Shown: positions 19,500-29,700 of the stretch, piece by piece
How positions within the stretch are numbered: the stretch's first letter is position 1
Layout of the letters: each line of letters starts with the position of its first letter
From: Pseudomonas sp. W4I3
Lineage (GTDB): Bacteria > Pseudomonadota > Gammaproteobacteria > Pseudomonadales > Pseudomonadaceae
Direction: 5' to 3'
Assembly (NCBI RefSeq): GCF_030816195.1
Contig: NZ_JAUSXS010000001.1
Coordinates: 698,501 to 762,500 of the forward strand
DNA: 64,000 nucleotides
Notes under the pieces: model-generated
Database searches by the model: none
The model's input: the letters and a program-made list of their open reading frames with translations, nothing else
What the model was told of the DNA's origin: nothing
Program-made: the position numbers and the translations under genes

Positions 19500-19575
19500 C
19501 CATCGGGGGCAAGCCCCCTCCCACACTTGACTGCATTCACAGTTCAACATGTGGGAGGGGGCTTGCCCCCGATGC
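19500..19575. repeat. REP doublet (76 bp) between katE and a lipoprotein gene
   Basis: CATCGGGGGCAAGCCCCC at the left and TGTGGGAGGGGGCTTGCCC at the right, so this pair is arranged with the G-rich arm second. It lies between two convergent genes; the right edge is 3 bases from the stop of the lipoprotein gene. Confidence 0.8.
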
Positions 19576-19577
19576 TT

Positions 19578-20297
19578 TTAGTCTGCCTTGCGCGGAATCA
19601 GTACAACCTGCGCCGGAATGTGTTTCAAAATCTGCCGGTGAATCTTCAGGTCATATCCCGCATCAATGCGCTTCACCCGTTTGGTCAGCAACGTGGCCAG
19701 CCAAGGGTAATCCTGGGTGCGTGGCACCTGAATGCTGACGTCGCACTGGTAATTCACCACGTCGGTGGCGATGGCATCCAACTGATGGCGCATGCCTTCG
19801 ACATCCGCGAGGTTCAGCGCCACGGTGGTGCTCGGCGCGGCCGGGTCGATGACCTTGGCTGCCGGCTTGGCTTCGGCGGCTTTCAGGGCGGCTTCGGCCT
19901 GATCCAGCTCGGCTTTGCGCGCATGGCTGATGGCGCTGTTGACGCCGCCAGTCAGGGCTGGGGCCTTGGGCATCAGTGCGCGGGCACGGCTCAGGGCCGT
20001 GGCGGCGGCGTTGACGTCACCCTTTTGCAGCACGATCTGGCTGCGCTGCAGGTAGGCTTCGGCCAACTGCCGCTGGTACGCCTCAAGCGCCGGATCGTTG
20101 GGCGATTGGGCTTGCAGCGAGGCGAGTTGGTCTTCGGCCGTGGCCAATTCGCTGCTGGCCAGGTTTTGTTCCAGCTGTGCGATGGCCGCAGCGCGCGGGT
20201 CCGACGCTTGGGGAGCGGCAGGCGGTGTGCTTTGACAAGCGCCCAGCAGCAGGGAAAATGCGGCAAGGAGCAGATAACGGAAGGTGAACGGCTTCAT
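19578..20297 (-). CDS. Lipoprotein of unknown function (PA5502-like)
   Basis: 239 residues. Signal peptide with a lipobox LLLGAC, lipidated Cys21, followed by an Ala/Gln-rich helical region (about 30-150) that looks like a TPR-like or coiled-coil segment. No catalytic motif. The conserved C-terminus includes CDVSIQVPRTQDYPWLATLLTKRVKRID. It lies at the end of the znu gene group in the same order as P. aeruginosa, which may hint at metal or envelope stress, but I cannot assign a role. Confidence 0.8.
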   Translation of the reverse strand: MKPFTFRYLLLAAFSLLLGACQSTPPAAPQASDPRAAAIAQLEQNLASSELATAEDQLASLQAQSPNDPALEAYQRQLAEAYLQRSQIVLQKGDVNAAATALSRARALMPKAPALTGGVNSAISHARKAELDQAEAALKAAEAKPAAKVIDPAAPSTTVALNLADVEGMRHQLDAIATDVVNYQCDVSIQVPRTQDYPWLATLLTKRVKRIDAGYDLKIHRQILKHIPAQVVLIPRKAD

Positions 20298-20334
20298 TCC
20301 TGCGACTCTCTATTTGCGCAAAAAGCGAGCAAGT

Positions 20335-21123
20335 CTACACCCCTCGACGGGGCAGGACAAAACTCAGCAGAAACAGGGCGGCCGCCGATACCACAATCGA
20401 CGGCCCGGCCGGCGTGTCCTTGAACCACGATAACGCGAGGCCTCCACACACTGCCAGCATGCCCAACAGGCTGGCGCCGATCGCCATCTGCTCCGGCGAG
20501 CGAGCATGGCGCTGAGCGGCGGCTGCGGGAATGATAAGCAGCGATGTGATCAACAATACGCCGACTATCTTCATCGCGACAGCGATCACCACCGCGATCA
20601 ACAGCATCAGCGCCAGGCGCAGGGCGGGCACGGGCAGACCTTCAACCGTGGCGAGTTCCTCGTGCACGGTGATGGCCAGCAGCGGGCGCCACAGGCTCAC
20701 CAGCAACACCAGCACGGCCGCGCTACCGCCGAGGATCCACCCAAGATCGGCAGGGCTGATCGCCAGCAGGTCGCCAAACAGGTAGGCCATCAGGTCGATG
20801 CGCACTTCATGCATGAAGCTCAGCACCACCAGGCCCAGGGACAAGGTGCTCGGCGCGAGGATGCCCAGCAGCGTGTCGGAGGCCAGCGGCTGACGCTGTT
20901 GCAGCGTCACCAGTAACACCGCCAGCAGCAGGCAGCCGACGGTGACGGCGATGGTCGGGCTCACGTCCAGCAGAAAGCCCATGGCCACGCCGAGCAGCGC
21001 GGCATGGGACAAGGTATCGCCAAAGTACGCCATGCGGCGCCAGACCACGAACGAGCCCAACGGGCCCGCCACCAACGCCAGAGCCAAGCCTGCCAGCAGG
21101 GCGTAGAGCAGAAAATCAGCCAT
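20335..21123 (-). CDS. znuB: Zinc ABC transporter permease
   Basis: Inner-membrane channel for high-affinity zinc import. 262 residues, about eight hydrophobic segments, ABC-3 family ([21 protein letters not shown]). The start at 21123 ([12 protein letters not shown]) is chosen because it begins directly before the first membrane helix and overlaps znuC by 8 bases; the longer frame to 21261 lies inside znuC. Confidence 0.94.
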   Translation of the reverse strand: MADFLLYALLAGLALALVAGPLGSFVVWRRMAYFGDTLSHAALLGVAMGFLLDVSPTIAVTVGCLLLAVLLVTLQQRQPLASDTLLGILAPSTLSLGLVVLSFMHEVRIDLMAYLFGDLLAISPADLGWILGGSAAVLVLLVSLWRPLLAITVHEELATVEGLPVPALRLALMLLIAVVIAVAMKIVGVLLITSLLIIPAAAAQRHARSPEQMAIGASLLGMLAVCGGLALSWFKDTPAGPSIVVSAAALFLLSFVLPRRGV

Positions 21124-21901
21124 GCTTGCAGCTATCTCCATGAACGTGAGGGTGGGGTGCGGCGGAATCGTCAACCACGGCGCCATGCAAATCATGGGCG
21201 TGGTCGTGATGGTGATGGTAGATCGCCAGGCTTTGCGCGTTCTTACCGAACAGTTCGACAAACGCCGGGTCGCCGCTGACCTGTTCCGGGTGGCCGGAAC
21301 AGCACACGTGGCGGTTGAGGCAGACGACCTGGTCGGTGGTGCTCATCACCAGGTGCAGGTCGTGGGAGACCATCAACACACCGCAGCCGTGACGGTCGCG
21401 CAGACGGGTGATCAGGCTGTACAGCTCGGCTTGGCCGGCGACATCGACGCCTTGCACGGGCTCATCGAGCACCAGCAGTTCCGGTTCGCGCAACAGGGCG
21501 CGGGCCAGCAGCACACGCTGCATTTCGCCGCCGGAGATGCTCTGCACCGGGCTGTCAATCACCTGTTCGGCGCCGACTTCCTTGAGTGCCGCCTGCGCAC
21601 GCGCACGGTCGACCCCAGGCACCAGGCGCAGGAAGCGCAGGACTGAAAGCGGAAGTGTCGGGTCCACATGCAGCTTCTGCGGCATATAGCCCACGCGCAA
21701 TTTGGCCTTGCGCCATACGCTGCCGCGGTCGGGCTTGAGCAGACCCAGCACGGCGCGCACCAGGGTGGTCTTGCCGGCGCCATTGGGGCCAATCAGGGTA
21801 ACGATCTGGCCCGGCTCCACGCTCAACGCAATGTTATCCAGCACGTTTTGCCCGGCGAACGTGACCCCGACCTGCTCCAGGCGGATTAGCGCGTTGCTCA
21901 T
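21116..21901 (-). CDS. znuC: Zinc ABC transporter ATP-binding protein
   Basis: 261 residues with Walker [11 protein letters not shown], signature [15 protein letters not shown], Walker [13 protein letters not shown] and H-loop VSHDLHLV. The C-terminal tail is His-rich (HHHHDHAHD), as is common for zinc transporter ATPases. Starts one base into the zur stop, so zur-znuC-znuB form one operon. Confidence 0.95.
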   Translation of the reverse strand: MSNALIRLEQVGVTFAGQNVLDNIALSVEPGQIVTLIGPNGAGKTTLVRAVLGLLKPDRGSVWRKAKLRVGYMPQKLHVDPTLPLSVLRFLRLVPGVDRARAQAALKEVGAEQVIDSPVQSISGGEMQRVLLARALLREPELLVLDEPVQGVDVAGQAELYSLITRLRDRHGCGVLMVSHDLHLVMSTTDQVVCLNRHVCCSGHPEQVSGDPAFVELFGKNAQSLAIYHHHHDHAHDLHGAVVDDSAAPHPHVHGDSCKHG

Positions 21902-22383
21902 CAAGCCCCCTGACAGCCCGAGCACAGGCCGACCACTTCGACCGTTTGCCCTTCGACGCTGAAACCCACCTCGGCGGCGCTTTTAACGATCGCGTCACTG
22001 ATGCTTTTTTGTTCAAGCTCGATGGCGGCGTGGCACTGGCGGCAAATCAGGAACTGGCCTTGATGCGCATGCTCCGGGTGGTTGCAGCCGACAAAGGCAT
22101 TGAGCGAGGCGATGCGGTGCACCAGGCCGTTTTCCAGCAGGAAGTCCAGCGCACGGTAAACCGTGGGTGGCGCGGCGCGGCGGCCGTCCTGTTCGCTGAG
22201 CACACCGAGGATGTCGTAAGCGCCCAGAGGCTTGTGGCTTTGCCACACCAGCTCCAGCACGCGTCGACGCAGCGCAGTCAGGCGCAAACCCTTCTGCGCA
22301 CACAGGGTGTCAGCCTCCGACAACGCGGTGTGAACGCAGTGAGAGTGATCGTGGGGACGACTGGCAAGCGGTGTTATAGGCAT
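21901..22383 (-). CDS. zur: Zinc uptake regulator, Fur family
   Basis: 160 residues. Winged-helix DNA-binding domain (about 25-95, with [21 protein letters not shown]) and a dimerisation domain with zinc ligands: CRQCH in the middle and CSGC at the C-terminus, plus [10 protein letters not shown]. Represses the znu genes when zinc is sufficient. It heads the zur-znuC-znuB operon and is divergent from znuA, with 67 bases between starts. Homologous to PA5499 (np20). Confidence 0.94.
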   Translation of the reverse strand: MPITPLASRPHDHSHCVHTALSEADTLCAQKGLRLTALRRRVLELVWQSHKPLGAYDILGVLSEQDGRRAAPPTVYRALDFLLENGLVHRIASLNAFVGCNHPEHAHQGQFLICRQCHAAIELEQKSISDAIVKSAAEVGFSVEGQTVEVVGLCSGCQGA

Positions 22384-22410
22384 GAGCGGCGACAGATATT
22401 TGATAGAGAC

Positions 22411-22423
22411 GTTATTATGTTAC
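22411..22423. promoter_or_regulatory. Possible Zur-box between zur and znuA
   Basis: GTTATTATGTTAC; its complement GTAACATAATAAC resembles the AT-rich gammaproteobacterial Zur operator GTTATA..TATAAC. It lies in the only gap between the divergent zur and znuA genes, where a Zur operator is expected. The palindrome is imperfect. Confidence 0.45.
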
Positions 22424-22450
22424 CCGTTCCTACGCCATTGAGTGGTCATC

Positions 22451-23371
22451 GTGTCCCGACTTTTTCCCGTTTTTGTCGTATTTGTCACCAGTTTGTTCAT
22501 GGCTGGCGCCGCTCAGGCCGAGGTGAAGGTGCTCACCAGCATCAAGCCGCTGCAGCTGATCGCCGCTGCTGTGCAGGACGGTGTGGCAGTTCCGGAGGTG
22601 TTGCTGCCGCCGGGTGCGTCGCCGCATAACTTTGCGTTGCGCCCATCCGACGTACGGCGCGTGCAGTCAGTAGACCTGCTCTACTGGATCGGGCCGGACA
22701 TGGAAACATTCCTGCCGCGCGTGTTGAAAGGTCGTACGGCGACAACGGTGGCCGTGCAGGACCTGCCAGGTATGAAACTGCGCCGTTTCGGCGAAGATAG
22801 CCACTCGCATGCCGACGAAGCGGACGAACATGATCACGACCATCGCCCAGGCAGTGTGGATGCGCATTTGTGGTTGTCGACGGTGAACGCACGGGTGATC
22901 GCGGCGCGCATGGCGGCTGACCTCAGTGCTGCCGACCCGGCCAACGCTGAGCGTTATCAGAGCAACGCGAAGGCGTTCGAGGGGCGCCTGGATGCGCTGG
23001 ATGCGCGCCTGAAGCAGCGCCTGGCGGGCGTTGAGGGCAAACCTTACTTTGTATTTCACGAAGCCTTTGATTACTTCGAAGACGCTTACGGCTTGAAGCA
23101 CGCCGGTGTGTTCGCCGTTGCAGCCGAAGTGCAGCCGGGGGCGCAGCATGTGGCGGCGATGCGTACGCGTTTGCAGGAAGTGGGCAAGACCTGTGTGTTC
23201 AGCGAGCCGCCGTTGCGACCGCGCTTGGCTGAAACGCTGGTGGCTGGCTTGCCGGTGAAGCTGGCCGAACTGGATGCGCTGGGCGGCTATACCCCGGCGA
23301 CTGCGCAAGGTTATGAGCAGGTGTTGGAAAAGCTGGGCAATGATCTGGCTGGATGCCTGGAATCGCTCTAA
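22451..23371 (+). CDS. znuA: Zinc ABC transporter substrate-binding protein
   Basis: Periplasmic zinc-binding component. 306 residues counted from GTG 22451 (signal peptide MSRLFPVFVVFVTSLFMAGA); GTG 22442 is a possible alternative three codons earlier. Expected ligands His59 (PPGASPHNF) and His139 (SVDAHLWLS) are present, with a third near FHEAFDYF. The His/Asp-rich loop at about 118-131 (HSHADEADEHDHDH) is typical of ZnuA. Divergent from the zur operon. Confidence 0.93.
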   Translation: MSRLFPVFVVFVTSLFMAGAAQAEVKVLTSIKPLQLIAAAVQDGVAVPEVLLPPGASPHNFALRPSDVRRVQSVDLLYWIGPDMETFLPRVLKGRTATTVAVQDLPGMKLRRFGEDSHSHADEADEHDHDHRPGSVDAHLWLSTVNARVIAARMAADLSAADPANAERYQSNAKAFEGRLDALDARLKQRLAGVEGKPYFVFHEAFDYFEDAYGLKHAGVFAVAAEVQPGAQHVAAMRTRLQEVGKTCVFSEPPLRPRLAETLVAGLPVKLAELDALGGYTPATAQGYEQVLEKLGNDLAGCLESL

Positions 23372-23396
23372 ATGTGGGGCAAGCGTTAAGGCTTGT

Positions 23397-23496
23397 TGTA
23401 GGAGCGAGCTTGCTCGCGAAAAACTCACAGGCACCGCGTTCATTCAGAAAGCACGCGTTATCGTTGACGTTTTTCGCGAGCAAGCTCGCTCCTACA
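23397..23496. repeat. REP doublet, second family (100 bp)
   Basis: Inverted pair TGTAGGAGCGAGCTTGCTCG / CGAGCAAGCTCGCTCCTACA. Same family and exactly the same length as the element at 50287; both carry the internal stretch GCGTTATCGTTGACGTT. It separates convergent znuA and thrB. Confidence 0.8.
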
Positions 23497-23514
23497 TTTG
23501 GACTGAGCAGGTCT

Positions 23515-24468
23515 TTAGAGCGCGAACGGCAGATGTACAGCCACCTGTTGGCGCTGCAACAGGCGATGCTCGAACTCGGCGGGGTCGTGAATAAGCACAT
23601 CCTGCCCGGCAAACGACTCGGCTGCGATCAGCCGTGACAGCCAGAACCGCACGCACGCCACACGCAGCAGGGTCGGCCACAGCTCGGCTTCCTTCGCGGT
23701 AAACGGCCGCAGCCCCGCGTAAGCGCCCAGCAACGCACGGGCGCGCTGCCCGTCAATCACGCCGTCGGCATCCGAACACCAGTCGTTCAGGGCGATGGCC
23801 ACGTCGTACAGCATCGGCCCCGAGCAGGCGTTGTAGAAATCGATCAGGCCCGTCAGATGCGTGCCTTCGAACATCGCGTTATCGCGAAACAGGTCGCCGT
23901 GCACGTTGGCGCGTGGCAGCGCCAGGATCTGCGCCTTGTGGGCTTCGATCTCGCCCAAGGCATCCTGCAGAAGGCGCTGTTGTGCGTCGTTCAAGTGTGA
24001 AATCAGCTGCGCACCTTCACTGAGCATCCAATCCAGCCCGCGATCGGTCTTGCGCTCCAGTACCTTGTCGCCCTGGGTCGCCAGGTGCAGGTGACCGAGC
24101 AGGTCGCCGACCTGGGCGCAATGCTGGGCGTTGGCCTCCTTGATGTGCTTGCCGGCCAGGCGTGGCTGCAGCAGCGCCGGTTTGCCGGCCAGTGTGCGCA
24201 GGGCTACGCCGTCGGTAGTGCGCAGGGCATAGGGAACGGGCAGGTCGGCGTCGTGGAGCACGTCGAGCAGTTCGATGAAGAACGGCATTTCAGCGACGGG
24301 GCCGCGCTCAACCAGGGTCAGGACGAACTCGCCCTGTTCCAGGCTGATGAAGAAGTTGGTGTTTTCGCTACCGGCGGCAATCCCCTGGAAATCAAGCAGG
24401 CGGCCGAGCCCGTAAGGGGCAAGAAAGGTTTCCAGCTCGGGCCGAGCCAGGGGGGTAAACACAGACAT
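23515..24468 (-). CDS. thrB: Homoserine kinase, ThrB (aminoglycoside phosphotransferase fold)
   Basis: Phosphorylates homoserine in threonine synthesis. 317 residues; the kinase-like catalytic loop is NVHGDLFRDNAMF, followed by GLIDFYNACSG (the DFG-like position). This is the pseudomonad type of ThrB, not the GHMP type of E. coli. ATG at 24468. It lies downstream of the DUF2782 gene on the same strand and is probably in one transcript with it. Confidence 0.92.
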   Translation of the reverse strand: MSVFTPLARPELETFLAPYGLGRLLDFQGIAAGSENTNFFISLEQGEFVLTLVERGPVAEMPFFIELLDVLHDADLPVPYALRTTDGVALRTLAGKPALLQPRLAGKHIKEANAQHCAQVGDLLGHLHLATQGDKVLERKTDRGLDWMLSEGAQLISHLNDAQQRLLQDALGEIEAHKAQILALPRANVHGDLFRDNAMFEGTHLTGLIDFYNACSGPMLYDVAIALNDWCSDADGVIDGQRARALLGAYAGLRPFTAKEAELWPTLLRVACVRFWLSRLIAAESFAGQDVLIHDPAEFEHRLLQRQQVAVHLPFAL

Positions 24469-24524
24469 GGTTAAAACTGCCGTTACGGGCGCCGCTCAGG
24501 ACGGCGCCGGTTGAAGTTAGGACA

Positions 24525-24815
24525 TCATTTCCATTCGAAGATCTTCCATGACGGGATCAGCATATCCGGCTGGTCAGAGCGGATGAAGTTCGCGTCGGTC
24601 CCGTCCGCACGGACCAGAAAATACGGTGGAGCACCTTTGGGCGTTACCTTGATGGCGTACAGAAAGCCGTTTTGGCGGTACTCCTGGATCGTCTTGTCGC
24701 CTTCCGTGCGAATGGTTACTTCCGGATCCGCCGAAGGGGCATCGTCTGCCGCCATGGCAGCCATCGGAGCGAGTGCAATCAAGCCAGTGAACAGCAGGCG
24801 ATTGAATGTACGCAT
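24525..24815 (-). CDS. DUF2782 family small secreted protein
   Basis: 96 residues. Signal peptide MRTFNRLLFTGLIALAPMAAMA, then a compact domain with the family pattern VTIRTEGDKTIQEYRQNGFLYAIKVTPKGAPPYFLV. Function unknown; conserved upstream of thrB and divergent from polA (PA5494 position). Only 74 bases separate its start from polA. Confidence 0.88.
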   Translation of the reverse strand: MRTFNRLLFTGLIALAPMAAMAADDAPSADPEVTIRTEGDKTIQEYRQNGFLYAIKVTPKGAPPYFLVRADGTDANFIRSDQPDMLIPSWKIFEWK

Positions 24816-24889
24816 GATAACCTTGTCCCTTTGTTTTCATTGGTCCGGCTATTCTAGCGCCTGACCCGCCGAAAAGGTTGATCCTGCTC

Positions 24890-27685
24890 ATGAGCCAAGC
24901 GCCCCTCGTCCTGGTGGACGGTTCTTCTTATCTGTACCGCGCCTTTCACGCGCTGCCACCGCTGACCACCTCCAAAGGCCTGCCGACCGGTGCGGTCAAG
25001 GGCGTGCTGAACATGCTCAAGAGCCTGCGCAAGCAATATCCGGACAGCCCGTTCGCCGTGGTGTTCGACGCCAAGGGCGGGACCTTTCGCGATGAAATGT
25101 TCGCCGATTACAAGGCCAATCGCCCAAGCATGCCCGACGACATGCGCCTGCAGATCGAGCCCCTGCACCAGAGCGTGATCGCCCTGGGCTTCCCGTTGCT
25201 GTGCGTCGAAGGCGTGGAAGCCGATGACGTGATCGGCACCCTGGCCCGCAGCAGTGCCGCCGCTGACCGTCCGGTGGTGATCTCCACTGGCGACAAGGAC
25301 ATGGCGCAACTGGTGGATGGGCACATTACCTTGGTCAACACCATGACCGGTAGTTCGATGGACATCGAGGGCGTAAAGGAGAAATTCGGCGTCGCTCCGG
25401 AGCAGATCATCGATTATCTGGCGTTGATGGGCGATTCGTCCGACAACATCCCTGGTGTTCCAGGCATCGGCCCGAAGACCGCCTCCGGTTTGCTGGTGGG
25501 TGTGAATGGCGGCCTCAAAGAACTGTATGAGCAGTTGGACATTGTGCCGACCCTGCCGATTCGTGGTGCCAAGACGCTGCCGGCCAAGTTGGAAGAACAC
25601 AAGGAAATGGCGTTCCTGTCCTATCGGCTGGCGACGATCAAAATCGACGTGCCTCTGGATATCGGCCTGGACGACTTGCACCTGATCGAGCCGGATCGCG
25701 AAAAGCTGCTTGAGTTGTACACCCTGCTTGAGTTCAAGAGCTGGTACGACGAGATTCAGCGCGATACCAAGCGGGTCGAACTCAAGGCGGCAAGCGAGGT
25801 TGCACCTGTCGCCGAGGCGCCCGTCGAGGCGGTGATATCGGTGCCGGTGGAGGCTGTCTACACCACCATCCTTGACCAGGCCACGTTCGATCTCTGGATG
25901 AAGAAACTCAACGATGCGCCGTTGTTTGCCTTCGATACCGAAACCACCGGAATTGATGCGCAACGGGCACAGTTGGTTGGGGTCTCGTTCGCGGTGCAGC
26001 CTCATGAAGCCGCGTATGTCCCGCTGGCGCATGCCTATACCGGCGCGCCGGAGCAGTTGGACCGTGACACCGTGCTGCTGGCGTTGAAGCCGTTGCTGGA
26101 AGACCCGACCAAGCTCAAGGTCGGCCAGCACGCCAAGTTCGACATGAATATCCTGGCCAACTGCGCCATCGGTGGCGACCCTGCAGAGGGCATCACCGTG
26201 CGCGGCATCGCGTTCGATACCATGCTCGAATCCTACGTGCTGAACTCCACCGCGACCCGCCATGACATGGACAGCCTGGCGAAGAAGTACCTGGACCACG
26301 ACACCGTCAGCTTCCAGGACATCGCCGGCAAGGGCGCCAAACAGCTGACATTCGACCAGATCGCCCTCGAGCAAGCCGGCCCGTACGCGGCTGAAGATGC
26401 TGATGTGACGTTGCGCCTGCACCAGAAACTGCATGCGCAGCTGGCGGCGATCCCGAGCCTGGCCAGCGTGCTGACGGACATCGAGATACCCCTGGTGCCG
26501 GTGCTGGCGCGTATTGAGCGTCAGGGCGCCTTGGTGGACAAGGACCTGCTCGGCATCCAGAGCATCGAGCTGGGCAACAAGATGGTCGAGCTGGAACGCC
26601 AGGCATTCGAGATCGCGGGTGAGGAGTTCAACCTGGGTTCGCCCAAGCAGCTCGGGGCGATTCTCTACGAGAAGCTCGGCATGCCGGTGTTGAAAAAGAC
26701 CGGCAAGGGGCAAGCCTCCACCGCCGAGGAAGTGCTGGCCAAACTGGCCGAGGATGATTTCCCGTTGCCCAAGGTACTGATGCAGTACCGCAGCATGAGC
26801 AAGCTCAAAAGCACCTATACCGACCGCCTGCCGGAACAGATCAACCCACGTACCGGGCGTATTCATACGTCTTACCACCAGGCGGTGGCGGCGACCGGGC
26901 GTCTGTCCTCCAGCGATCCGAACCTGCAGAACATCCCGGTGCGCACCGCCGAAGGCCGACGCATTCGCCAGGCGTTTGTCGCGCCCAAGGGCTACAAGCT
27001 GCTGGCAGCGGACTATTCGCAGATCGAACTGCGGATCATGGCGCACCTGTCCAAGGATGAAGGGCTGATGAACGCCTTTCGCAACGACCTGGACGTGCAC
27101 ACCGCCACGGCTGCCGAGGTGTTCAAGGTTGAATTGACAGAGGTCACGTCCAACCAGCGCCGTAGCGCCAAGGCGATCAACTTCGGCCTGATCTACGGCA
27201 TGGGTGCCCAGAAGCTTGGCAAGGACATCGGCGTCGACACCAAGACCGCCAAGGCCTATATCGATGTGTACTTTGCCCGCTACCCCGGCGTGCGTGAGTA
27301 CATGGAGCGCACCCGTGCCCAGGCGGCGGATCAGGGCTACGTGGAAACCTTCTTCGGGCGGCGTCTGTACTTGCCGGATATCAACTCCAACAAGCCTCAG
27401 GAACGCGCGGCGGCCGAACGCACCGCAATCAATGCGCCGATGCAGGGCACGGCAGCGGACATCATCAAGAAAGCCATGGTGAAGGTGGACAACTGGCTGA
27501 CCGAGTCGGGCTTGGACGCCAAGGTGATCCTGCAGGTGCACGACGAACTGGTACTGGAGGTGCGCGAAGACCTGATCGCAGAGGTCAGCGAGAGGATCCG
27601 CGAACACATGAGCGCCGCGGCTGAGCTGGACGTGCCGTTGGTGGTGGACGTGGGTGTTGGCGATAACTGGGACGAGGCCCACTGA
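24890..27685 (+). CDS. polA: DNA polymerase I
   Basis: Removes RNA primers and fills gaps in replication and repair. 931 residues: a 5'-3' exonuclease domain (about 1-290), a 3'-5' exonuclease domain (about 315-520, [13 protein letters not shown] and the later [12 protein letters not shown]), and a polymerase domain with [30 protein letters not shown] and [13 protein letters not shown] 24890 gives the natural N-terminus [21 protein letters not shown]; the frame opens at a TTG at 24878, which is less likely. A short hairpin (GCTTCGCCA/TGGCGAAGC at about 27693-27720) follows the stop. Confidence 0.96.
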   Translation: MSQAPLVLVDGSSYLYRAFHALPPLTTSKGLPTGAVKGVLNMLKSLRKQYPDSPFAVVFDAKGGTFRDEMFADYKANRPSMPDDMRLQIEPLHQSVIALGFPLLCVEGVEADDVIGTLARSSAAADRPVVISTGDKDMAQLVDGHITLVNTMTGSSMDIEGVKEKFGVAPEQIIDYLALMGDSSDNIPGVPGIGPKTASGLLVGVNGGLKELYEQLDIVPTLPIRGAKTLPAKLEEHKEMAFLSYRLATIKIDVPLDIGLDDLHLIEPDREKLLELYTLLEFKSWYDEIQRDTKRVELKAASEVAPVAEAPVEAVISVPVEAVYTTILDQATFDLWMKKLNDAPLFAFDTETTGIDAQRAQLVGVSFAVQPHEAAYVPLAHAYTGAPEQLDRDTVLLALKPLLEDPTKLKVGQHAKFDMNILANCAIGGDPAEGITVRGIAFDTMLESYVLNSTATRHDMDSLAKKYLDHDTVSFQDIAGKGAKQLTFDQIALEQAGPYAAEDADVTLRLHQKLHAQLAAIPSLASVLTDIEIPLVPVLARIERQGALVDKDLLGIQSIELGNKMVELERQAFEIAGEEFNLGSPKQLGAILYEKLGMPVLKKTGKGQASTAEEVLAKLAEDDFPLPKVLMQYRSMSKLKSTYTDRLPEQINPRTGRIHTSYHQAVAATGRLSSSDPNLQNIPVRTAEGRRIRQAFVAPKGYKLLAADYSQIELRIMAHLSKDEGLMNAFRNDLDVHTATAAEVFKVELTEVTSNQRRSAKAINFGLIYGMGAQKLGKDIGVDTKTAKAYIDVYFARYPGVREYMERTRAQAADQGYVETFFGRRLYLPDINSNKPQERAAAERTAINAPMQGTAADIIKKAMVKVDNWLTESGLDAKVILQVHDELVLEVREDLIAEVSERIREHMSAAAELDVPLVVDVGVGDNWDEAH

Positions 27686-27774
27686 TTCTGCGGCTTCGCC
27701 ATTACCGAGGATGGCGAAGCGCTTTAGAACGGAAACCGCTGTCAGTTATTTCCAAGTGTTTTTTGAACCTGCCG

Positions 27775-27802
27775 GAACTTAACCTGTGAACCGCCACTCA
27801 GA
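27775..27802 (+). promoter_or_regulatory. AlgU (sigma-22)-type promoter of the sRNA
   Basis: -35 GAACTT at 27775-27780, 17-base spacer, -10 TCAGA at 27798-27802 (consensus GAACTT-N16/17-TCTGA). Predicted start about 27809. ErsA of P. aeruginosa lies in the same place and depends on sigma-22. Confidence 0.75.
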
Positions 27803-27808
27803 GTTACT

Positions 27809-27938
27809 GAATGGGTGGTGAAGCCCTTCAATGCTCCTATGTTGTGTTAAGTGTTGGCAGATATCTGGACCCCGCCCTAGCGGTCCGGAACTTGGACCCC
27901 GAACTTCCCCTCCCCATACGAAGTCCGGGGTTTTTTTT
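27809..27938 (+). ncRNA. ersA: ErsA-like regulatory RNA (Spot 42 locus)
   Basis: About 130 nt between polA and engB, the same place as ErsA of P. aeruginosa and Spot 42 (spf) of enterobacteria. An AlgU-type promoter stands just upstream and a strong terminator ends it. The C-rich single-stranded segment CTTCCCCTCCCC near the 3' end matches the kind of seed ErsA uses to pair with targets such as algC. No good reading frame is present. Length is close to the roughly 132 nt of ErsA. Identity is by position, promoter, length and seed; no alignment was made. Target in this organism unknown. Confidence 0.8.
27897..27938 (+). terminator. Rho-independent terminator of the ErsA-like RNA
   Basis: Stem CCCCGAACTT (27897-27906) with AAGTCCGGGG (27921-27930), one mismatch, loop CCCCTCCCCATACG, then eight T residues. 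Confidence 0.9.
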
Positions 27939-27951
27939 GCCTGCGCAAAAG

Positions 27952-28593
27952 TTACTCGGCGATTTCCGCGCCCTTGTCGGCCAGTTCCATCCAGCCGGCC
28001 AGTACCGTGTAGGCGTCTTCCAGGCCCATGCGCTTTGGCGCCGAGAACAGCTGGATAGTGATCGCATCGCCCCAGCCCTTACGGATTTCGGACTGCACTT
28101 TGAGCAGGGTGTTCTTGGCCGCGCCGTAGGTCAGCTTGTCGGCCTTGGTCAGCAGGATATGCATCGGCATGCCGCTGGCGACTGCCCAATCGAGCATCAA
28201 CAGGTCGAAATCGGTCATTGGATGACGGATGTCCATCATCAGAATCAAACCCTTCAAACTCTCCCGGCCACCCAGGTAAGCCTCCAGGTGACGCTGCCAG
28301 TGCAGCTTCAGCGGGATAGGAACTTTTGCATAACCGTAGCCTGGCAGGTCGACCAGACGCCGATCATCGTCTAGCTTGAAGAAATTGAGCAGTTGCGTGC
28401 GACCTGGGGTTTTCGAGGTGCGCGCAAGGCTGGCGTGGGTCAGGGTGTTCAGTGCGCTGGACTTGCCAGCGTTGGAACGGCCGGCAAAGGCAACTTCAAA
28501 GCCTTCGTCATCGGGGCATTGGTCCACTTTGGCGGCGCTGAGCATGAAGGTGGACTGTTGGCACAGGCCGAGGATGGGGTTCTTGAGTTGCAT
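27952..28593 (-). CDS. engB: Ribosome biogenesis GTPase EngB (YihA/YsxC)
   Basis: Essential GTPase that acts in large-subunit ribosome assembly. 213 residues from ATG 28593 ([10 protein letters not shown]). G1 motif GRSNAGKSS (about 38-46), G3 DLPGYG, G4 TKAD. The longer frame to 28719 is not family sequence. Convergent with the sRNA, which ends 13 bases before its stop. Confidence 0.93.
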   Translation of the reverse strand: MQLKNPILGLCQQSTFMLSAAKVDQCPDDEGFEVAFAGRSNAGKSSALNTLTHASLARTSKTPGRTQLLNFFKLDDDRRLVDLPGYGYAKVPIPLKLHWQRHLEAYLGGRESLKGLILMMDIRHPMTDFDLLMLDWAVASGMPMHILLTKADKLTYGAAKNTLLKVQSEIRKGWGDAITIQLFSAPKRMGLEDAYTVLAGWMELADKGAEIAE

Positions 28594-29040
28594 GAGATTT
28601 CCGATGTGGGCGGTGCCGAAAAAGGGTGCGGCAAGCGGTGTCGTTTCCGTTTCAGTAGCGCCAGTATATAATGCCGCAGATTTTGTGTGTGCTTTGTCCC
28701 AGCGAAGGATGAAGTTCACGGGAGCGAAAGACCTTCATTGCGCATTAGAACGCAAAACGCTCTCAAACCCTGAAAAGGTCGATGTATGACCGGATGGTGA
28801 CTCGCTTCGGTGTCCTGAGCGCACGTTAGGGCAACAAGGCTACACAGGAACCGGAAGCGCTGTACAACCGAGTTTGCGTGGTCACGCTGGTGCAACGCGT
28901 GACCCGGGGTTTCAAGGCAATGCCGCCGCGTGGTTTGTGCATGGACTGCAGTACTGAGGATTACCAGGCCATCATTTGAGTTGATGGTGAGTAAACCCGG
29001 TAGATAACTCTTAAACCCTTAGCCGTAGTTGGATTAGCTG
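28594..29040 (+). other. 447-bp region between engB and the cytochrome c4 gene
   Basis: No gene is supported. The engB promoter must be at its left end. A perfect 7-bp inverted repeat GTCACGC / GCGTGAC (28881-28887 and 28897-28903, 9-base spacer) lies about 140 bases before the cytochrome c4 start and might be an operator or a leader hairpin. No good ribosome site is seen directly before ATG 29041. Confidence 0.5.
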
Positions 29041-29652
29041 ATGAACAAACTGATCGTGAGTCTGCTGTTGACCTTGGGCATCACCGGTGTTGCCCATGCT
29101 GCAGGCGACGCTACCGCAGGGCAGGCGAAAGCCGCCGTGTGTGGTGCTTGCCACGGACCGGACGGTAACAGCCCGGCACCTAACTTTCCCAAACTGGCTG
29201 GCCAGGGTGAACGCTACCTGACCAAGCAGATGCACGACATCAAGGATGGCAAGCGCGTGGTGCTGGAAATGACCGGTTTGCTGGCCAACTCCAGCGATCA
29301 GGACATGGCTGATATTGCGGCCTATTTTGCCAGTCAGAAAGGCAGCGTGGGAGCTGCTGATCCGAAACTGGTCGCCCGTGGCGAGAAGTTGTTTCGTGGC
29401 GGTGACCTGGACAAAGGCCTGCCCGCCTGTACCGGCTGCCATTCGCCAAATGGCGCAGGCAACGCCGCGGCAGGCTTTCCGCACCTGAGTGGTCAGCACG
29501 CTACTTACATCGCCAAACAGTTGACCGACTTCCGCAAGGAAGAAGCCGGCCGGGCCAACGATGGCGACGCGATGACCATGCGCACCATCGCCCGCAAATT
29601 GAGCGACGAAGACATTGCGGCAATTTCCAGCTACATCCAGGGCCTGCACTGA
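29041..29652 (+). CDS. Diheme cytochrome c4
   Basis: Periplasmic electron carrier, a donor to cytochrome oxidases. 203 residues: signal peptide ending AHA (about 20), then two heme domains with CGACH (Cys34, Cys37, His38) and CTGCH (Cys130, Cys133, His134). Methionine ligands are expected in the EMTGL and DAMTMRT regions. Corresponds to PA5490. A terminator follows and dsbA comes next. Confidence 0.95.
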   Translation: MNKLIVSLLLTLGITGVAHAAGDATAGQAKAAVCGACHGPDGNSPAPNFPKLAGQGERYLTKQMHDIKDGKRVVLEMTGLLANSSDQDMADIAAYFASQKGSVGAADPKLVARGEKLFRGGDLDKGLPACTGCHSPNGAGNAAAGFPHLSGQHATYIAKQLTDFRKEEAGRANDGDAMTMRTIARKLSDEDIAAISSYIQGLH

Positions 29653-29700
29653 CAGCCTGCGACGTTAACGCTCGATTAATCCAGCGATGCAAGCATAAAA

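Noticed and set aside
24854..27682. Minus-strand frame of 942 codons opposite polA
   Set aside because: Shadow of polA; no motif, Gln/His/Arg-rich, no ribosome site.
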